DNA from: Oscillospiraceae bacterium
GTDB taxonomy: Bacteria > Bacillota > Clostridia > Oscillospirales > Acutalibacteraceae
Reading direction: 5' to 3'
Assembly: GCA_012520505.1 (NCBI GenBank)
Contig: JAAYOC010000027.1
Coordinates: forward strand, 1-62,971
Length of the DNA stretch: 62,971 bases
Part shown: positions 31,327 to 39,689 of the stretch, piece by piece
Layout: every line of letters starts with the position of its first letter
Numbering within the stretch: the first letter of the stretch is position 1
Position numbers and translations under genes: made by a program
The notes under the pieces: generated by a model
What the model was told of the DNA's origin: nothing
Databases searched by the model: none
What the model saw: only the letters and a program-made list of their open reading frames with translations

Positions 31327-33591
31327 ATGAAGAAGACATTAAAAACAATTATCAGCACTATACTTGTTATTGCGATGACAATGGGTTTAGTAATCAGCGG
31401 CTCAGCAGTTTCAAAAGATAAATTGTATGTAGGCGTTGGTAAAGCTGATATTACAGGACCAATCACAGGAATTAGTACAGGCTTCAACTCGATGGGAGAT
31501 ATTATGGAAGGTCTCGTTATGAGGATGAATGCCAGAGCTTTTGCTATGAAAGAAAAAGATGGCGAGCTCATGATTTATGCAAATGCTGAAGTTGTTCATT
31601 TGACAGAGAGCATTAAACCGGGAGTTATTAAAGAACTTCACAGTAGAAACAAAAAATATGTAGATTTATTTAACGATGCAAATGTTATGATTTCTTGTAC
31701 GCATTCTCACTCAACTTCATCTAACGTTTCATGGTTTCCACTTTATGGATTGGTAAACGGTATCCCAGGTTATGATGATGAGAGTTATGCTGTTATCGTC
31801 AAAGGAATTGCAGATGCAATTGAAGAAGCTTATAAAGATTTAGCACCTGGTACAATTACTCTTTACCATGGTAAAACAGATCTTGATAACTGGAACCGTT
31901 CACTTAATGCCTTTAAATGGAATAACAACTACAAAAACGCAGCAGGTGAATATGCTTATAATTTTGATGGTTCCGAGTTTGATGGTAACGATTTTGAGGC
32001 ATGTAGAAAAAATGCAAACAAAGAAATGACAATTCTTAGTTTTGCACATGACGATGGCGGCGATATTGGAATGATCTCTTTCTTCGCATCTCATGGTACG
32101 TCAAATACAATTGATAACAGACTTATTTCTGCTGACCACAAGGGTTATGCATCATGGGCTGTTGAAAAGGCAATGAAAGAAAAAGGTCATGATGACTATG
32201 TTGCGGCTTTTCCACTTCCTGAAACCGGAGATATAAGCCCTAACCAACCTCAAGAAGATGACGTAACAGGTGCTTATCAACGTCCATCAGATCTTTATCC
32301 GGAGCTTAATCTTGATGCAATTGAAAACCACATTTTTTATGGTAAAACACAGGCAGATACAGCTCTTGCCATGATTGGTGCCGGAAATGCTAAAGCTAAC
32401 TTTTTTGTTCGCAAGGTTGAACTTTCCGGTAATCTCGCATTTAACTATACAACAGTAGACTTTAGTAATATTGAAGTTGACGAAAAATATATTGAAAAAC
32501 ATAAAATGTCTTATGATATAGATCCGACGTTATGGAAAACATCACCACCTCACGTTGGTGCAGCAATTATTGCCGGTACCGAGGAGGGTGCACCTGTTGA
32601 TAATGCAAAAGAAGGAACAGTTCGTCATACATTTTATGTAGATGAAAATGGTCAGTTAGTGAGGGAAAAAGGTAGTCTTAAAGACAATATTGACCTTAGC
32701 GGTCTCGAAAAGATTGCAGATCCACTTTGGCCTTTAGGAATGATGATTTTACAATCTGATGGATATGATGATCTTCAAATGGAAAAATATGTTTGTCTTA
32801 ATGTAGAAAAACTTATGCAAACAATTCAACCTATTCAAATTTTCCAAATTGGTGAAGTTTCAGTTATTGCCACATCTTTTGAAATAACTACTGAACAAGG
32901 TAGAAGAATTAAAGAAGATTTAAAACCTATTTTAGGTTCTAAGCATTTAGTTCTCTCAACTCTTACAAATTCATATTGTCAGTATATGACGACTCGTGAA
33001 GAGTATGCAGCTCAAAACTATGAAGGCTCTACAACTTTGTTTGGACCTTGGACCGGTGCTGCTTTCACTCAAGAAGCATCAAAATTAGCTACTGATTTAA
33101 TAGCAGGTAAGATGTCTGATCCGGGTCCTGGAATGCCTACAGAACCACCTATAATTGTTGTTCCTACGGCTGCTTCAGTTGGGTTCCCAACAAGGGATCT
33201 TTATAAAGTTGGCATTTTAAAAGAAGATGTTGAAAATAAAGTTTATAAATTAGGTGATACAGTAAGTGCTGTATTTACAGCTGCTAACCCAAGACATATT
33301 CCTACTCTTCGTATGACTGATAGTTCTTATCTTCCGGATAACTATACATATATGGAAGTTCAAAAGAAGGAAGGTAAAAATTGGGTAACAGTTCGCACAG
33401 ATTCAGATCCTTATACTTATATTCATTTCCCGGAAAAATGGTGTTCAACAAGTAAAACAGCTAAAGTTTCTTGGTTGCTTCGTGATGCAGAACCGGGTGA
33501 ATATCGTTTAGTATATAATCCAATCGCAAAGCAAACATTTTCTAAATATCAAATGACAAAAGTTTATAGTAGTTCCTTTGTTGTGGAATAA
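31327..33591 (+). CDS. Secreted neutral/alkaline ceramidase-like hydrolase
   Basis: 754 aa. Signal peptide (about 1-27, ending SGSAVS). The body matches the neutral ceramidase family: VGVGKADITGP at the mature N-terminus, RMNARAFAM, the metal-site run SCTHSHSTSSN, FFASHGTSNT, and ETGDISPNQ, which corresponds to the active-site serine loop (usually GDVSPN). A C-terminal Ig-like domain follows. Family members cleave ceramide to sphingosine and fatty acid with Zn2+. No wall anchor is visible, so it is probably released. ATG 31327 has AAGGGA at good distance; ATG 31306 and 31312 are in frame upstream. Confidence 0.85.
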   Translation: MKKTLKTIISTILVIAMTMGLVISGSAVSKDKLYVGVGKADITGPITGISTGFNSMGDIMEGLVMRMNARAFAMKEKDGELMIYANAEVVHLTESIKPGVIKELHSRNKKYVDLFNDANVMISCTHSHSTSSNVSWFPLYGLVNGIPGYDDESYAVIVKGIADAIEEAYKDLAPGTITLYHGKTDLDNWNRSLNAFKWNNNYKNAAGEYAYNFDGSEFDGNDFEACRKNANKEMTILSFAHDDGGDIGMISFFASHGTSNTIDNRLISADHKGYASWAVEKAMKEKGHDDYVAAFPLPETGDISPNQPQEDDVTGAYQRPSDLYPELNLDAIENHIFYGKTQADTALAMIGAGNAKANFFVRKVELSGNLAFNYTTVDFSNIEVDEKYIEKHKMSYDIDPTLWKTSPPHVGAAIIAGTEEGAPVDNAKEGTVRHTFYVDENGQLVREKGSLKDNIDLSGLEKIADPLWPLGMMILQSDGYDDLQMEKYVCLNVEKLMQTIQPIQIFQIGEVSVIATSFEITTEQGRRIKEDLKPILGSKHLVLSTLTNSYCQYMTTREEYAAQNYEGSTTLFGPWTGAAFTQEASKLATDLIAGKMSDPGPGMPTEPPIIVVPTAASVGFPTRDLYKVGILKEDVENKVYKLGDTVSAVFTAANPRHIPTLRMTDSSYLPDNYTYMEVQKKEGKNWVTVRTDSDPYTYIHFPEKWCSTSKTAKVSWLLRDAEPGEYRLVYNPIAKQTFSKYQMTKVYSSSFVVE

Positions 33592-33603
33592 TGTTAAAGC
33601 ATT

Positions 33604-33643
33604 AATAGAAATATTAATGAAACAATAGAAATATTAATGAAAA
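33604..33643. repeat. Two 20-bp direct repeats
   Basis: AATAGAAATATTAATGAAAC and AATAGAAATATTAATGAAAA in tandem, just after the ceramidase stop. The 20-bp period matches the array at 2771. Confidence 0.8.
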
Positions 33644-33656
33644 ATTGATAAAACAT

Positions 33657-33684
33657 AAAAACCGTGTCGTAGACACGGTTTTTT
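33657..33684 (+). terminator. Terminator of the ceramidase-like gene
   Basis: AACCGTGTC and GACACGGTT pair around GTA, with a T run. Confidence 0.92.
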
Positions 33685-33815
33685 ATTTAAACTTTTAGTT
33701 GAAATTTAATGTGCGAAACTTTAAGATGTTACTATAAAGAAATTCGGGGACATACTTGTAAAAAATAAGATGCAACTCTACAAAGAGTTAAAAACTCAAT
33801 GAACGGAGCAAAAAA

Positions 33816-34373
33816 ATGAAGAAGATTTTGGCATTATTATCAGTTGTTTTTATTTTAGGAATTACCATAGCAGGTATTACCTACGATATACTTAAAGATA
33901 AAAACAAACTTCCTCAGCCTAAAGAAAAAAATAGTGAGGTTGCAGAACTTGAAATGTCAACTACAACGGAACCTGTGTCTTTAGGAGAATATAAAAAGGA
34001 AGAGGAAATTATTTATAATGAGACAAATAAATATCGTAAAGAAATTGAATCGAAAGAATTAATTCTTGATTTTGAACTTTGTCGTTTAGCTACTATAAGA
34101 GCTGCCGAAATACAAAAAGATTTTTCCAGTAATCGTCCGGATGGGCATCCTAACTTTTATGTTTTGATAGAAAATAAGTATAAATTTAAGCATTTTGCTG
34201 AGAATATTTGGCGAGGAAAACCAGAAACTGCTCCTGAAGAAATAATTAATGAATGGTATAATGACCCTGTGAAGCAAGAAAATATGTTGCATCCACAGAT
34301 TGATAGAATAGGAATTGGTTTTGCTGAAATTGACGGTGAATTGTTTGTCGTGCAGATTTTTGTTGAAACTTAA
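33816..34373 (+). CDS. Exported CAP/SCP-domain protein
   Basis: 185 aa. One N-terminal membrane anchor or signal (about 1-24), then a linker and a CAP (SCP/PR-1) domain from about 65: NETNKYRKEIES, LCRLATIRAAEIQKDF, GHPNFYVL, HFAENIWRG, EIINEWYNDP, IGIGFAEIDG. The His and Glu residues of the CAP cavity are present. Bacterial CAP proteins are extracellular; their activities vary and the role here is unknown. Confidence 0.87.
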   Translation: MKKILALLSVVFILGITIAGITYDILKDKNKLPQPKEKNSEVAELEMSTTTEPVSLGEYKKEEEIIYNETNKYRKEIESKELILDFELCRLATIRAAEIQKDFSSNRPDGHPNFYVLIENKYKFKHFAENIWRGKPETAPEEIINEWYNDPVKQENMLHPQIDRIGIGFAEIDGELFVVQIFVET

Positions 34374-34403
34374 TTTACAAAAAATTAAAAAAGAAAAGCA
34401 ACC

Positions 34404-34451
34404 GAACCGACCCCCAAAAGTTAGACTTAAACCTAACAATTGGAGGTCGGT
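34404..34451 (+). repeat. Palindromic intergenic element, copy 3
   Basis: Same element as at 2657 and 25706. It lies between convergent genes. GGTCGGT is followed by ATTTTTG, so the element itself can serve as a terminator for the CAP gene. Confidence 0.85.
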
Positions 34452-34581
34452 ATTTTTGTTAGTTAACTATCAGTTGATTAGTAAAATTAATTAGTAAAAC
34501 GATTTTTATATAAACATAAATATGATTTAAATAATTTAAATGATTTAAATGCTTGAAGGCAAAGATAATTTAAGTTATTTA

Positions 34582-35772
34582 TTAATCGATAGACGCAATT
34601 ACGGCTTTAAGCTCATCAACTTTATCTGTCTTTTCCCAAGAAACGTCAAGGTCTTCACGACCTACTTGACCTAAAACGGCAAGTTTTTCATAAATTGGAG
34701 CCCGAAGGCCGAGGTTGTTGATAATTGCAGCAGGACGAAGGTCAAATACTTTTTTTACTGCTTTTACAATTTTATATGTATCAACTTTTTCAGTTCCGAA
34801 AGTTTCTATCATAACTGAAATAGGTCTTGCAACACCAATTGCGTATGAAAGTTGGATTTCACATTTGTCCGCAAGTCCTGCTGCTACAATATTTTTAGCA
34901 ACATAGCGAGCAGCATAAGTTGCGCTACGGTCAACCTTAGTAGGGTCTTTACCTGAAAAGGCACCACCACCATGGCGTGAATATCCACCGTATGTATCTA
35001 CAATAATTTTACGACCGGTAAGGCCCGAATCGCCGGCAGGGCCACCTATAACAAAACGACCGGTTGGATTAATATAGAATTTTGTTTTACCGTCAATAAG
35101 TTTATCCGGTATAACTTTGTAAATTACTTCTTTAATTAAATCTTTTCTGATTTGTGCGAGAGAAACATCGTCATCGTGTTGTGATGAAACAACAATTGCT
35201 TCAATGCGAACCGGAATTTTGTTTTTATCATATTCAACTGTTACTTGAGTTTTCCCATCTGGGCGAAGATAAGGGAGTTTGCCACTTTCACGAACATCTT
35301 GAAGTTCTTTTGCCAGACGGTGAGCGAGTGAAATTGGAAGAGGCATTAGTTCCGGAGTTTCATTACATGCGAAACCAAACATAATACCTTGGTCACCGGC
35401 ACCGGTTGTGCTGTAATCATCTTTTTCCCCACTCTTAAGCTCGAGCGATTTATCCACTCCTAAAGCAATATCTTCTGATTGTTTATCTACTACAATAGTA
35501 ATTTTACATGTGTTTCCATTAAAACCGTAAGCATCGTTATCATATCCGATTGAAAGGATAGTTTCTCTTGCGATTTTTTCAAGGTCAACATCATTTGAAG
35601 TTGAAATTTCGCCCATAATAAATAGCTGATTTCCCTTACACATTGTTTCACATGCTACTCGGGCATTTTTATCTTTTGCAATTATTGCGTCAAGGATAGC
35701 ATCACTTAATTGGTCACAGACTTTGTCCGGATGTCCTTTTGTAACTGATTCTGACGTAAAAAAGTATTTCAT
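34582..35772 (-). CDS. metK: S-adenosylmethionine synthetase
   Basis: 396 aa. [20 protein letters not shown] at the N-terminus, the [12 protein letters not shown] loop, [21 protein letters not shown] and [16 protein letters not shown] are diagnostic. It makes SAM from methionine and ATP. AGGAGG lies 8 bp before the start. A SAM-I riboswitch and terminator precede it, giving feedback control by its product. Confidence 0.97.
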   Translation of the reverse strand: MKYFFTSESVTKGHPDKVCDQLSDAILDAIIAKDKNARVACETMCKGNQLFIMGEISTSNDVDLEKIARETILSIGYDNDAYGFNGNTCKITIVVDKQSEDIALGVDKSLELKSGEKDDYSTTGAGDQGIMFGFACNETPELMPLPISLAHRLAKELQDVRESGKLPYLRPDGKTQVTVEYDKNKIPVRIEAIVVSSQHDDDVSLAQIRKDLIKEVIYKVIPDKLIDGKTKFYINPTGRFVIGGPAGDSGLTGRKIIVDTYGGYSRHGGGAFSGKDPTKVDRSATYAARYVAKNIVAAGLADKCEIQLSYAIGVARPISVMIETFGTEKVDTYKIVKAVKKVFDLRPAAIINNLGLRAPIYEKLAVLGQVGREDLDVSWEKTDKVDELKAVIASID

Positions 35773-35787
35773 AAAAACCTCCTGAAA

Positions 35788-35820
35788 ATAAAGCCCTTCG
35801 TACTACCGAAGGGCTTTAAA
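35788..35820 (-). terminator. Terminator of the SAM-I riboswitch
   Basis: On the minus strand AAAGCCCTTCGGTA and TACGAAGGGCTTT form a stem followed by ATTTTC, between aptamer and metK. Confidence 0.9.
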
Positions 35821-35823
35821 TAA

Positions 35824-35918
35824 CCTTATCTTTCGGTATGCACCGCAGGATTTAGCACCTTGGTAAACTAGGTTGCTGGGTGTCAATGGGCCTGTTCCCT
35901 TACACCACTCTGGATAAG
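35824..35918 (-). promoter_or_regulatory. SAM-I (S-box) riboswitch aptamer
   Basis: Minus strand reads CTTATCCAGAG, AGGGAACAGGCCCATTGA, CACCCAGCAACC, AAGGTGCTAAATCC and GAAAGATAAG in order: the conserved S-box core with P1 closed by CTTATC/GATAAG. It turns metK off when SAM is plentiful. Confidence 0.97.
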
Positions 35919-35951
35919 AAATATTCAATTTATATGATTAGACCATCTGTA

Positions 35952-35980
35952 ATTTTATTACTTATACGCACTAAAGTCAA
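35952..35980 (-). promoter_or_regulatory. Promoter of metK
   Basis: Minus strand: TTGACT, 17-bp spacer, TAAAAT, about 27 bp upstream of the S-box. Confidence 0.8.
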
Positions 35981-35999
35981 TTGTGATAATACACAAGAA

Positions 36000-36554
36000 T
36001 TAGTTCTTTTTTATTAAGTTTGAAATTCTTTTGTAAATAAGGAAGGTGATTAGACCGTTAAGACCGGCCTTTCCAAGATTGAAAAGTATAATAAAAGGCA
36101 TTAGGTCAAGAACTGCACCAACAGTAACTTTGTTAATTGCTCCCATCATAAAACATGGAGTTATTACAAGATTTGCAAAGAACATTGCCACTGCCATTGA
36201 GAAGGTGCCGGCGATGACACTAATTGCTGCTCTTTTCTTTGTCTTTTTCTTTGAGTAGATAAGAGATGAAACTGTTACAAGCGTACCGGTTGCAATTACA
36301 TGCATGATAATACCATAAAGTCCACTTTGAGCAGAAACTGTCGCACCTTGGAGAACAGAGGCAACAATTGTTACAAGAATCCCCGAAATAGGTCCATATG
36401 CAAAACCTGCAATAAGGATTGGAATATCAGCAGGGTCATATTCAAGGAAGCTGATTGGTGCCGGCATTGGAATGTGGATAGTTGCAACCAGCACTATTGA
36501 GAGAGCGGTTAATACAGCGAGTGTTGTGATTTTTTGTGTGTTTGTTGTTTTCAT
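36000..36554 (-). CDS. ribU: Riboflavin ECF transporter S component
   Basis: 184 aa with six hydrophobic segments. FLEYDPADIPILIAGFAYGP and the loop following are characteristic of RibU. It binds riboflavin and works with a shared ECF ATPase/EcfT module encoded elsewhere. The start is ATG 36554 with AAAGGACG upstream. The FMN riboswitch ahead of it supports the substrate. Confidence 0.94.
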   Translation of the reverse strand: MKTTNTQKITTLAVLTALSIVLVATIHIPMPAPISFLEYDPADIPILIAGFAYGPISGILVTIVASVLQGATVSAQSGLYGIIMHVIATGTLVTVSSLIYSKKKTKKRAAISVIAGTFSMAVAMFFANLVITPCFMMGAINKVTVGAVLDLMPFIILFNLGKAGLNGLITFLIYKRISNLIKKN

Positions 36555-36596
36555 TTTAAACGTCCTTTTATTTTGAATTTTCAAAGCCTTAAAAGA

Positions 36597-36627
36597 AAAA
36601 GCCCCGTGCAAATACACAGAGCTTTAG
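36597..36627 (-). terminator. Terminator of the FMN riboswitch
   Basis: Minus strand AAAGCTCTGTG and CACGGGGCTTT pair (with G-U pairs) and run into TTTTTC, between aptamer and ribU. Confidence 0.8.
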
Positions 36628-36644
36628 GTTTAAATATAAAACCG

Positions 36645-36750
36645 TCTTCTTTCATCCAGACTATACTGTCGGTACCGGAATTACACCGGTTCATGCCGAT
36701 AGGCTCGCGGACTTTACCGCCGGTGGGGAATTACACCCCGCCCTGAAGAT
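36645..36750 (-). promoter_or_regulatory. FMN riboswitch (RFN element)
   Basis: Minus strand contains ATCTTCAGGGCGGGGTG, AATTCCCCACCGGCGGTAAA, GTCCGCGAGC, CCGGTGTAATTCCGGTACCG and ACAGTATAGTCTGGATGAAA in order, the canonical RFN core. It represses ribU when FMN is abundant. Confidence 0.97.
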
Positions 36751-36756
36751 GTTCTA

Positions 36757-36785
36757 ATTCTAGCACTTAGAGTGGTGTATGTCAA
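36757..36785 (-). promoter_or_regulatory. Promoter of ribU
   Basis: Minus strand: TTGACA, 17-bp spacer ending TGC (extended -10), TAGAAT. The -35 hexamer contains the folC stop codon TGA. Confidence 0.8.
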
Positions 36786-38170
36786 TTGTTTAGTCTTTTT
36801 AATGCGTGTTGCCTAACATCACCGGCAAGGTAAAGAGAACCACAGATTATGATTGAATCATTTTTAATTTTGAGAGCTTTATCAAAAGCATCAGTAGGAT
36901 TTTTGATTGATTCTACATTTTTACAGTATTTTTTTGCTGCTTTTGCAAGTTCTTCCGCTTTCATAGAACGATTGCTGTTTGGTAGAGTTGTAATAATATT
37001 TTTTGCGAGAGGCGCAAGGATAGATAGAACAAGGTCCACTTCTTTATCAGCCATTACTCCTATAACTAAAGTTTTTGTTTTATCTGCGATGTATTTACAA
37101 AGTGCGTTTTTAAGAGCTTTTGCACCATCTACATTATGACCTCCATCTAAAATTACCAGAGGATTTGTCGAGAGAACTTCAACTCTTGCAGGAACAGTGG
37201 TAGTCTCTATTCCGGCCTTAATTGCATCATTTGAAATTTCAAATCCCTTTGATATTAAAACTTTAATAATTTCACGAGACACTGAAAAATTATCAATTTG
37301 ATGTTTTCCTATTAGAGGAAGTGTGGCTGTGATGCTATCAAAGGAAATTGTGTTACCAAGGATACTATCGGAAATCAGATCAATTTCCGACGGATCTGCA
37401 ATTATGAGCTTGTTTTTTCTTTCAAAGCAAGCAGTTCTAATTACGTGCAGGGCGTTTTCCGGTTGGTTTGGCGCGCAAATTGTGACACCGTTCGACTTGA
37501 TAATACCGGCTTTTTGAACAGCTATTTCTTCAATTGTATTACCAAGTACACTCATATGGTCGAACGAGATTGAAACAATTGCACTGCAAAGAGGAGTGTC
37601 GATTACATTAGTGGAATCAAGAAGTCCGCCAAGACCAACCTCGAGAACTACTACATCGCACTTCTCAGCTTTGAAATAGAGAAACATAATTGCAGTAATT
37701 ATTTCAAATTCAGTAGGCTCTATATTGAGCTTTGAAATCTCTTTTACAACTTTTCGTACAGTTTCTGTATGAGTAACGAGGCTTGTTTTTTCAATATATT
37801 CACCGTTAATTTGCATGCGTTCTCTAAAATTAGATACAAAGGGTGAGATAAAGAGCCCGGTTTTGTAGCCGGCTTTAGTTAAAATATTTGCTACGGTGTT
37901 GCAGACAGAACCTTTTCCGTTTGTTCCCGCAATATGTATATATTTCAAACCTTTTTCAGGATGGTCAAGTCTATCCAGTAGTGCATTTATTCTTTCAAAG
38001 CCCGGTCTTGAACCAAATATTGCTCGCCCTGAAATAAAATTTAATGCTGCCTCATAATCCAGTATAGGCTTACAAATTATATCAGAATCATAATTTGATA
38101 TAACTTTATTGTTTAGTGCTGAGTTCTCATTCGGCGCCGATTTCTTATTTAATATTGATTCGCTATCCAT
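36782..38170 (-). CDS. folC: Folylpolyglutamate/dihydrofolate synthase
   Basis: 462 aa. The Mur-ligase-type ATP motif HIAGTNGKGSVCNT, FISPFVSNFRERMQING, and VVVLEVGLGGLLDSTN identify FolC. It adds glutamates to folates. A ~36-residue Asn/Ser-rich N-terminal extension precedes the usual start near ILDYEAALNFI. AGAGGG lies 6 bp before ATG 38170. It begins 24 bp after the LytTR gene ends, so the two are probably cotranscribed, an unusual pairing. Confidence 0.93.
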   Translation of the reverse strand: MDSESILNKKSAPNENSALNNKVISNYDSDIICKPILDYEAALNFISGRAIFGSRPGFERINALLDRLDHPEKGLKYIHIAGTNGKGSVCNTVANILTKAGYKTGLFISPFVSNFRERMQINGEYIEKTSLVTHTETVRKVVKEISKLNIEPTEFEIITAIMFLYFKAEKCDVVVLEVGLGGLLDSTNVIDTPLCSAIVSISFDHMSVLGNTIEEIAVQKAGIIKSNGVTICAPNQPENALHVIRTACFERKNKLIIADPSEIDLISDSILGNTISFDSITATLPLIGKHQIDNFSVSREIIKVLISKGFEISNDAIKAGIETTTVPARVEVLSTNPLVILDGGHNVDGAKALKNALCKYIADKTKTLVIGVMADKEVDLVLSILAPLAKNIITTLPNSNRSMKAEELAKAAKKYCKNVESIKNPTDAFDKALKIKNDSIIICGSLYLAGDVRQHALKRLNN

Positions 38171-38194
38171 AATTATCCCTCTTTCAAAATTGTT

Positions 38195-38905
38195 TCAATA
38201 ATAATTGCTGTGGGATTTTGCAAAGTTCGTATATGCTACAAAGAAATCAATTTTTCTACGACGACTCAATTGAACTGAATCGCCATTAATCATAGTGACA
38301 TCTAAAGCAGAAAACGATCTTATATACATAAAGTTTACAACAAATGAGCGATGCGTCAAGAAGAAAAATTCTTCCGGCAGCTGTTCGACTATTTGCTTTA
38401 ATGGTGTTGGACTTTCAATTACGTTGTTAAAAGTATGTACAAAAGCGGTTTTCCCGGATACTTCAATATAAACAATTTCATTGATTGGAAAGCTCATAAA
38501 GCCGTTTGCAACTTTGATTATAAGCCTTTTAAAAGAAAATTCCTCTTTTCTGTACGCATCAAGTGCTGAGAAGAGGTCTTCTTTATCTATTGGTTTTGGA
38601 AGGAATCGAAAAGCATTAACCGTAAAAGCTTCACAGGCATTTCTAATATTTTGCGATATAAGAATCAAAGAGCCGGCTTTGTATATTTCTCTAAGTTGTC
38701 TTGCGATTTCAACTGAAGACATTCTTTCGTTGTCATCTATGAGCAGTATATCGAAATCCTTATTGAAATATGCGTCATGAAAAGATTTTAATCGTTTTAT
38801 TAGTGTGATATCAATATGTATTAAATTTTTGATTGAATAATCACTTAACATTATTCTAAGTTGATTTTCAATCTCCTTATTTGAAGTAATTAAACCGATA
38901 TTAAT
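38195..38905 (-). CDS. LytTR-family response regulator, probable AUU start
   Basis: 236 aa if started at ATT 38905. A receiver-like domain (about 1-120) has FDILLIDDN at the phosphoacceptor strand and FLPKPID with the conserved Lys-Pro. The LytTR DNA-binding domain (about 130-236) shows RLIIKVANG, IVYIEVSGKTAFVHT, EFFFLTHRSFVVN and QLSRRRK. Starting at the first ATG (38851) would remove the first beta strand and helix of the receiver. The frame continues 18 codons upstream as NIGLITSNKEIENQLRI to ATT, which has AGGAGG exactly seven bases upstream; no ATG, GTG or TTG is available there. Confidence 0.82.
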   Translation of the reverse strand: MNIGLITSNKEIENQLRIMLSDYSIKNLIHIDITLIKRLKSFHDAYFNKDFDILLIDDNERMSSVEIARQLREIYKAGSLILISQNIRNACEAFTVNAFRFLPKPIDKEDLFSALDAYRKEEFSFKRLIIKVANGFMSFPINEIVYIEVSGKTAFVHTFNNVIESPTPLKQIVEQLPEEFFFLTHRSFVVNFMYIRSFSALDVTMINGDSVQLSRRRKIDFFVAYTNFAKSHSNYY

Positions 38906-38932
38906 GACAATACCTCCTTTTTTAATTAAATT

Positions 38933-38962
38933 ATTATAGACCGGAACGCTTTAACTACGCAA
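38933..38962 (-). promoter_or_regulatory. Promoter of the LytTR-folC transcript
   Basis: Minus strand: TTGCGT, 18-bp spacer, TATAAT, placing the start of RNA shortly before the AGGAGG of the ATT-initiated frame. Confidence 0.65.
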
Positions 38963-39083
38963 CTAAGTGCCTTGTCTTTTAAACATCCCGACCTTTCATA
39001 CTGATTTTTTGACCGCACATACTAAAATTAGCTTAATTTGTAACTTTTTAATTTATACTGGTGTGCAGCAGGAGGTGGGCGTT

Positions 39084-39638
39084 TTGGATGCAAATGAAGC
39101 TTTCTGTGAAGCATATGCAAAATATCATAAATATTTTCTTTATTTATCTTATTCAAAGCTTGACAACTTTGCATTAGCTGAAGAATGCATGCAAGAGACT
39201 TTTATTTCTCTTTATAGGAAACTTAAAAAAATTGAAGATGTTGAGAATAAAGAAAGAAGTAAAAAAGAATTTGGGGAAAATAAAAAAAATCAAATTAGTG
39301 TTTTTGCGTATTTATTAAAAACTAATCAAAGAATTGTTGCAAGAACTGCAGTTTTGGAATCAAAAGCTCATGAAATAGGGAAATATATAGAGTTATTTGA
39401 AAATGAAATGAAAGTTGAAGATAATTATGATTTTTATGAGTTAAATGAACGCTTGAGGGTTGCTTTAAGACAGCTTCGAATTGAAGATGCAGTTGCAGTT
39501 TTTTCCTTTTATGGGCATGAAAAGAATATAAGAGAGATTGCTGAGCATCTCGCTGAAAGCCCATCTACTGTCAGGCGAAACATAAAACGAACGTTATTAG
39601 AACTCAGAGAGCTTTTAGAAGATAATAATTTTGAATAG
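39084..39638 (+). CDS. Sigma-70-family (ECF-like) RNA polymerase sigma factor
   Basis: 184 aa. Region 2 is recognisable (YHKYFLYLSYSKLDNFALAEECMQETFISLYRKL), then a variable Lys-rich linker, then region 4 (RLRVALRQLRIEDAVAVFSF and IREIAEHLAESPSTVRRNIKRTLLELREL) with the helix-turn-helix. The start is TTG 39084, because AGGAGG lies eight bases upstream; upstream codons lack a site. It lies divergent from the LytTR gene and 51 bp before an FHA protein gene, with which it probably forms an operon. No anti-sigma gene is evident. Confidence 0.75.
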   Translation: MDANEAFCEAYAKYHKYFLYLSYSKLDNFALAEECMQETFISLYRKLKKIEDVENKERSKKEFGENKKNQISVFAYLLKTNQRIVARTAVLESKAHEIGKYIELFENEMKVEDNYDFYELNERLRVALRQLRIEDAVAVFSFYGHEKNIREIAEHLAESPSTVRRNIKRTLLELRELLEDNNFE

Positions 39639-39689
39639 AGAATAGCAATTAGGAAAGTATAAAAAATTTACAGGAAGGTTTGAAATGTA

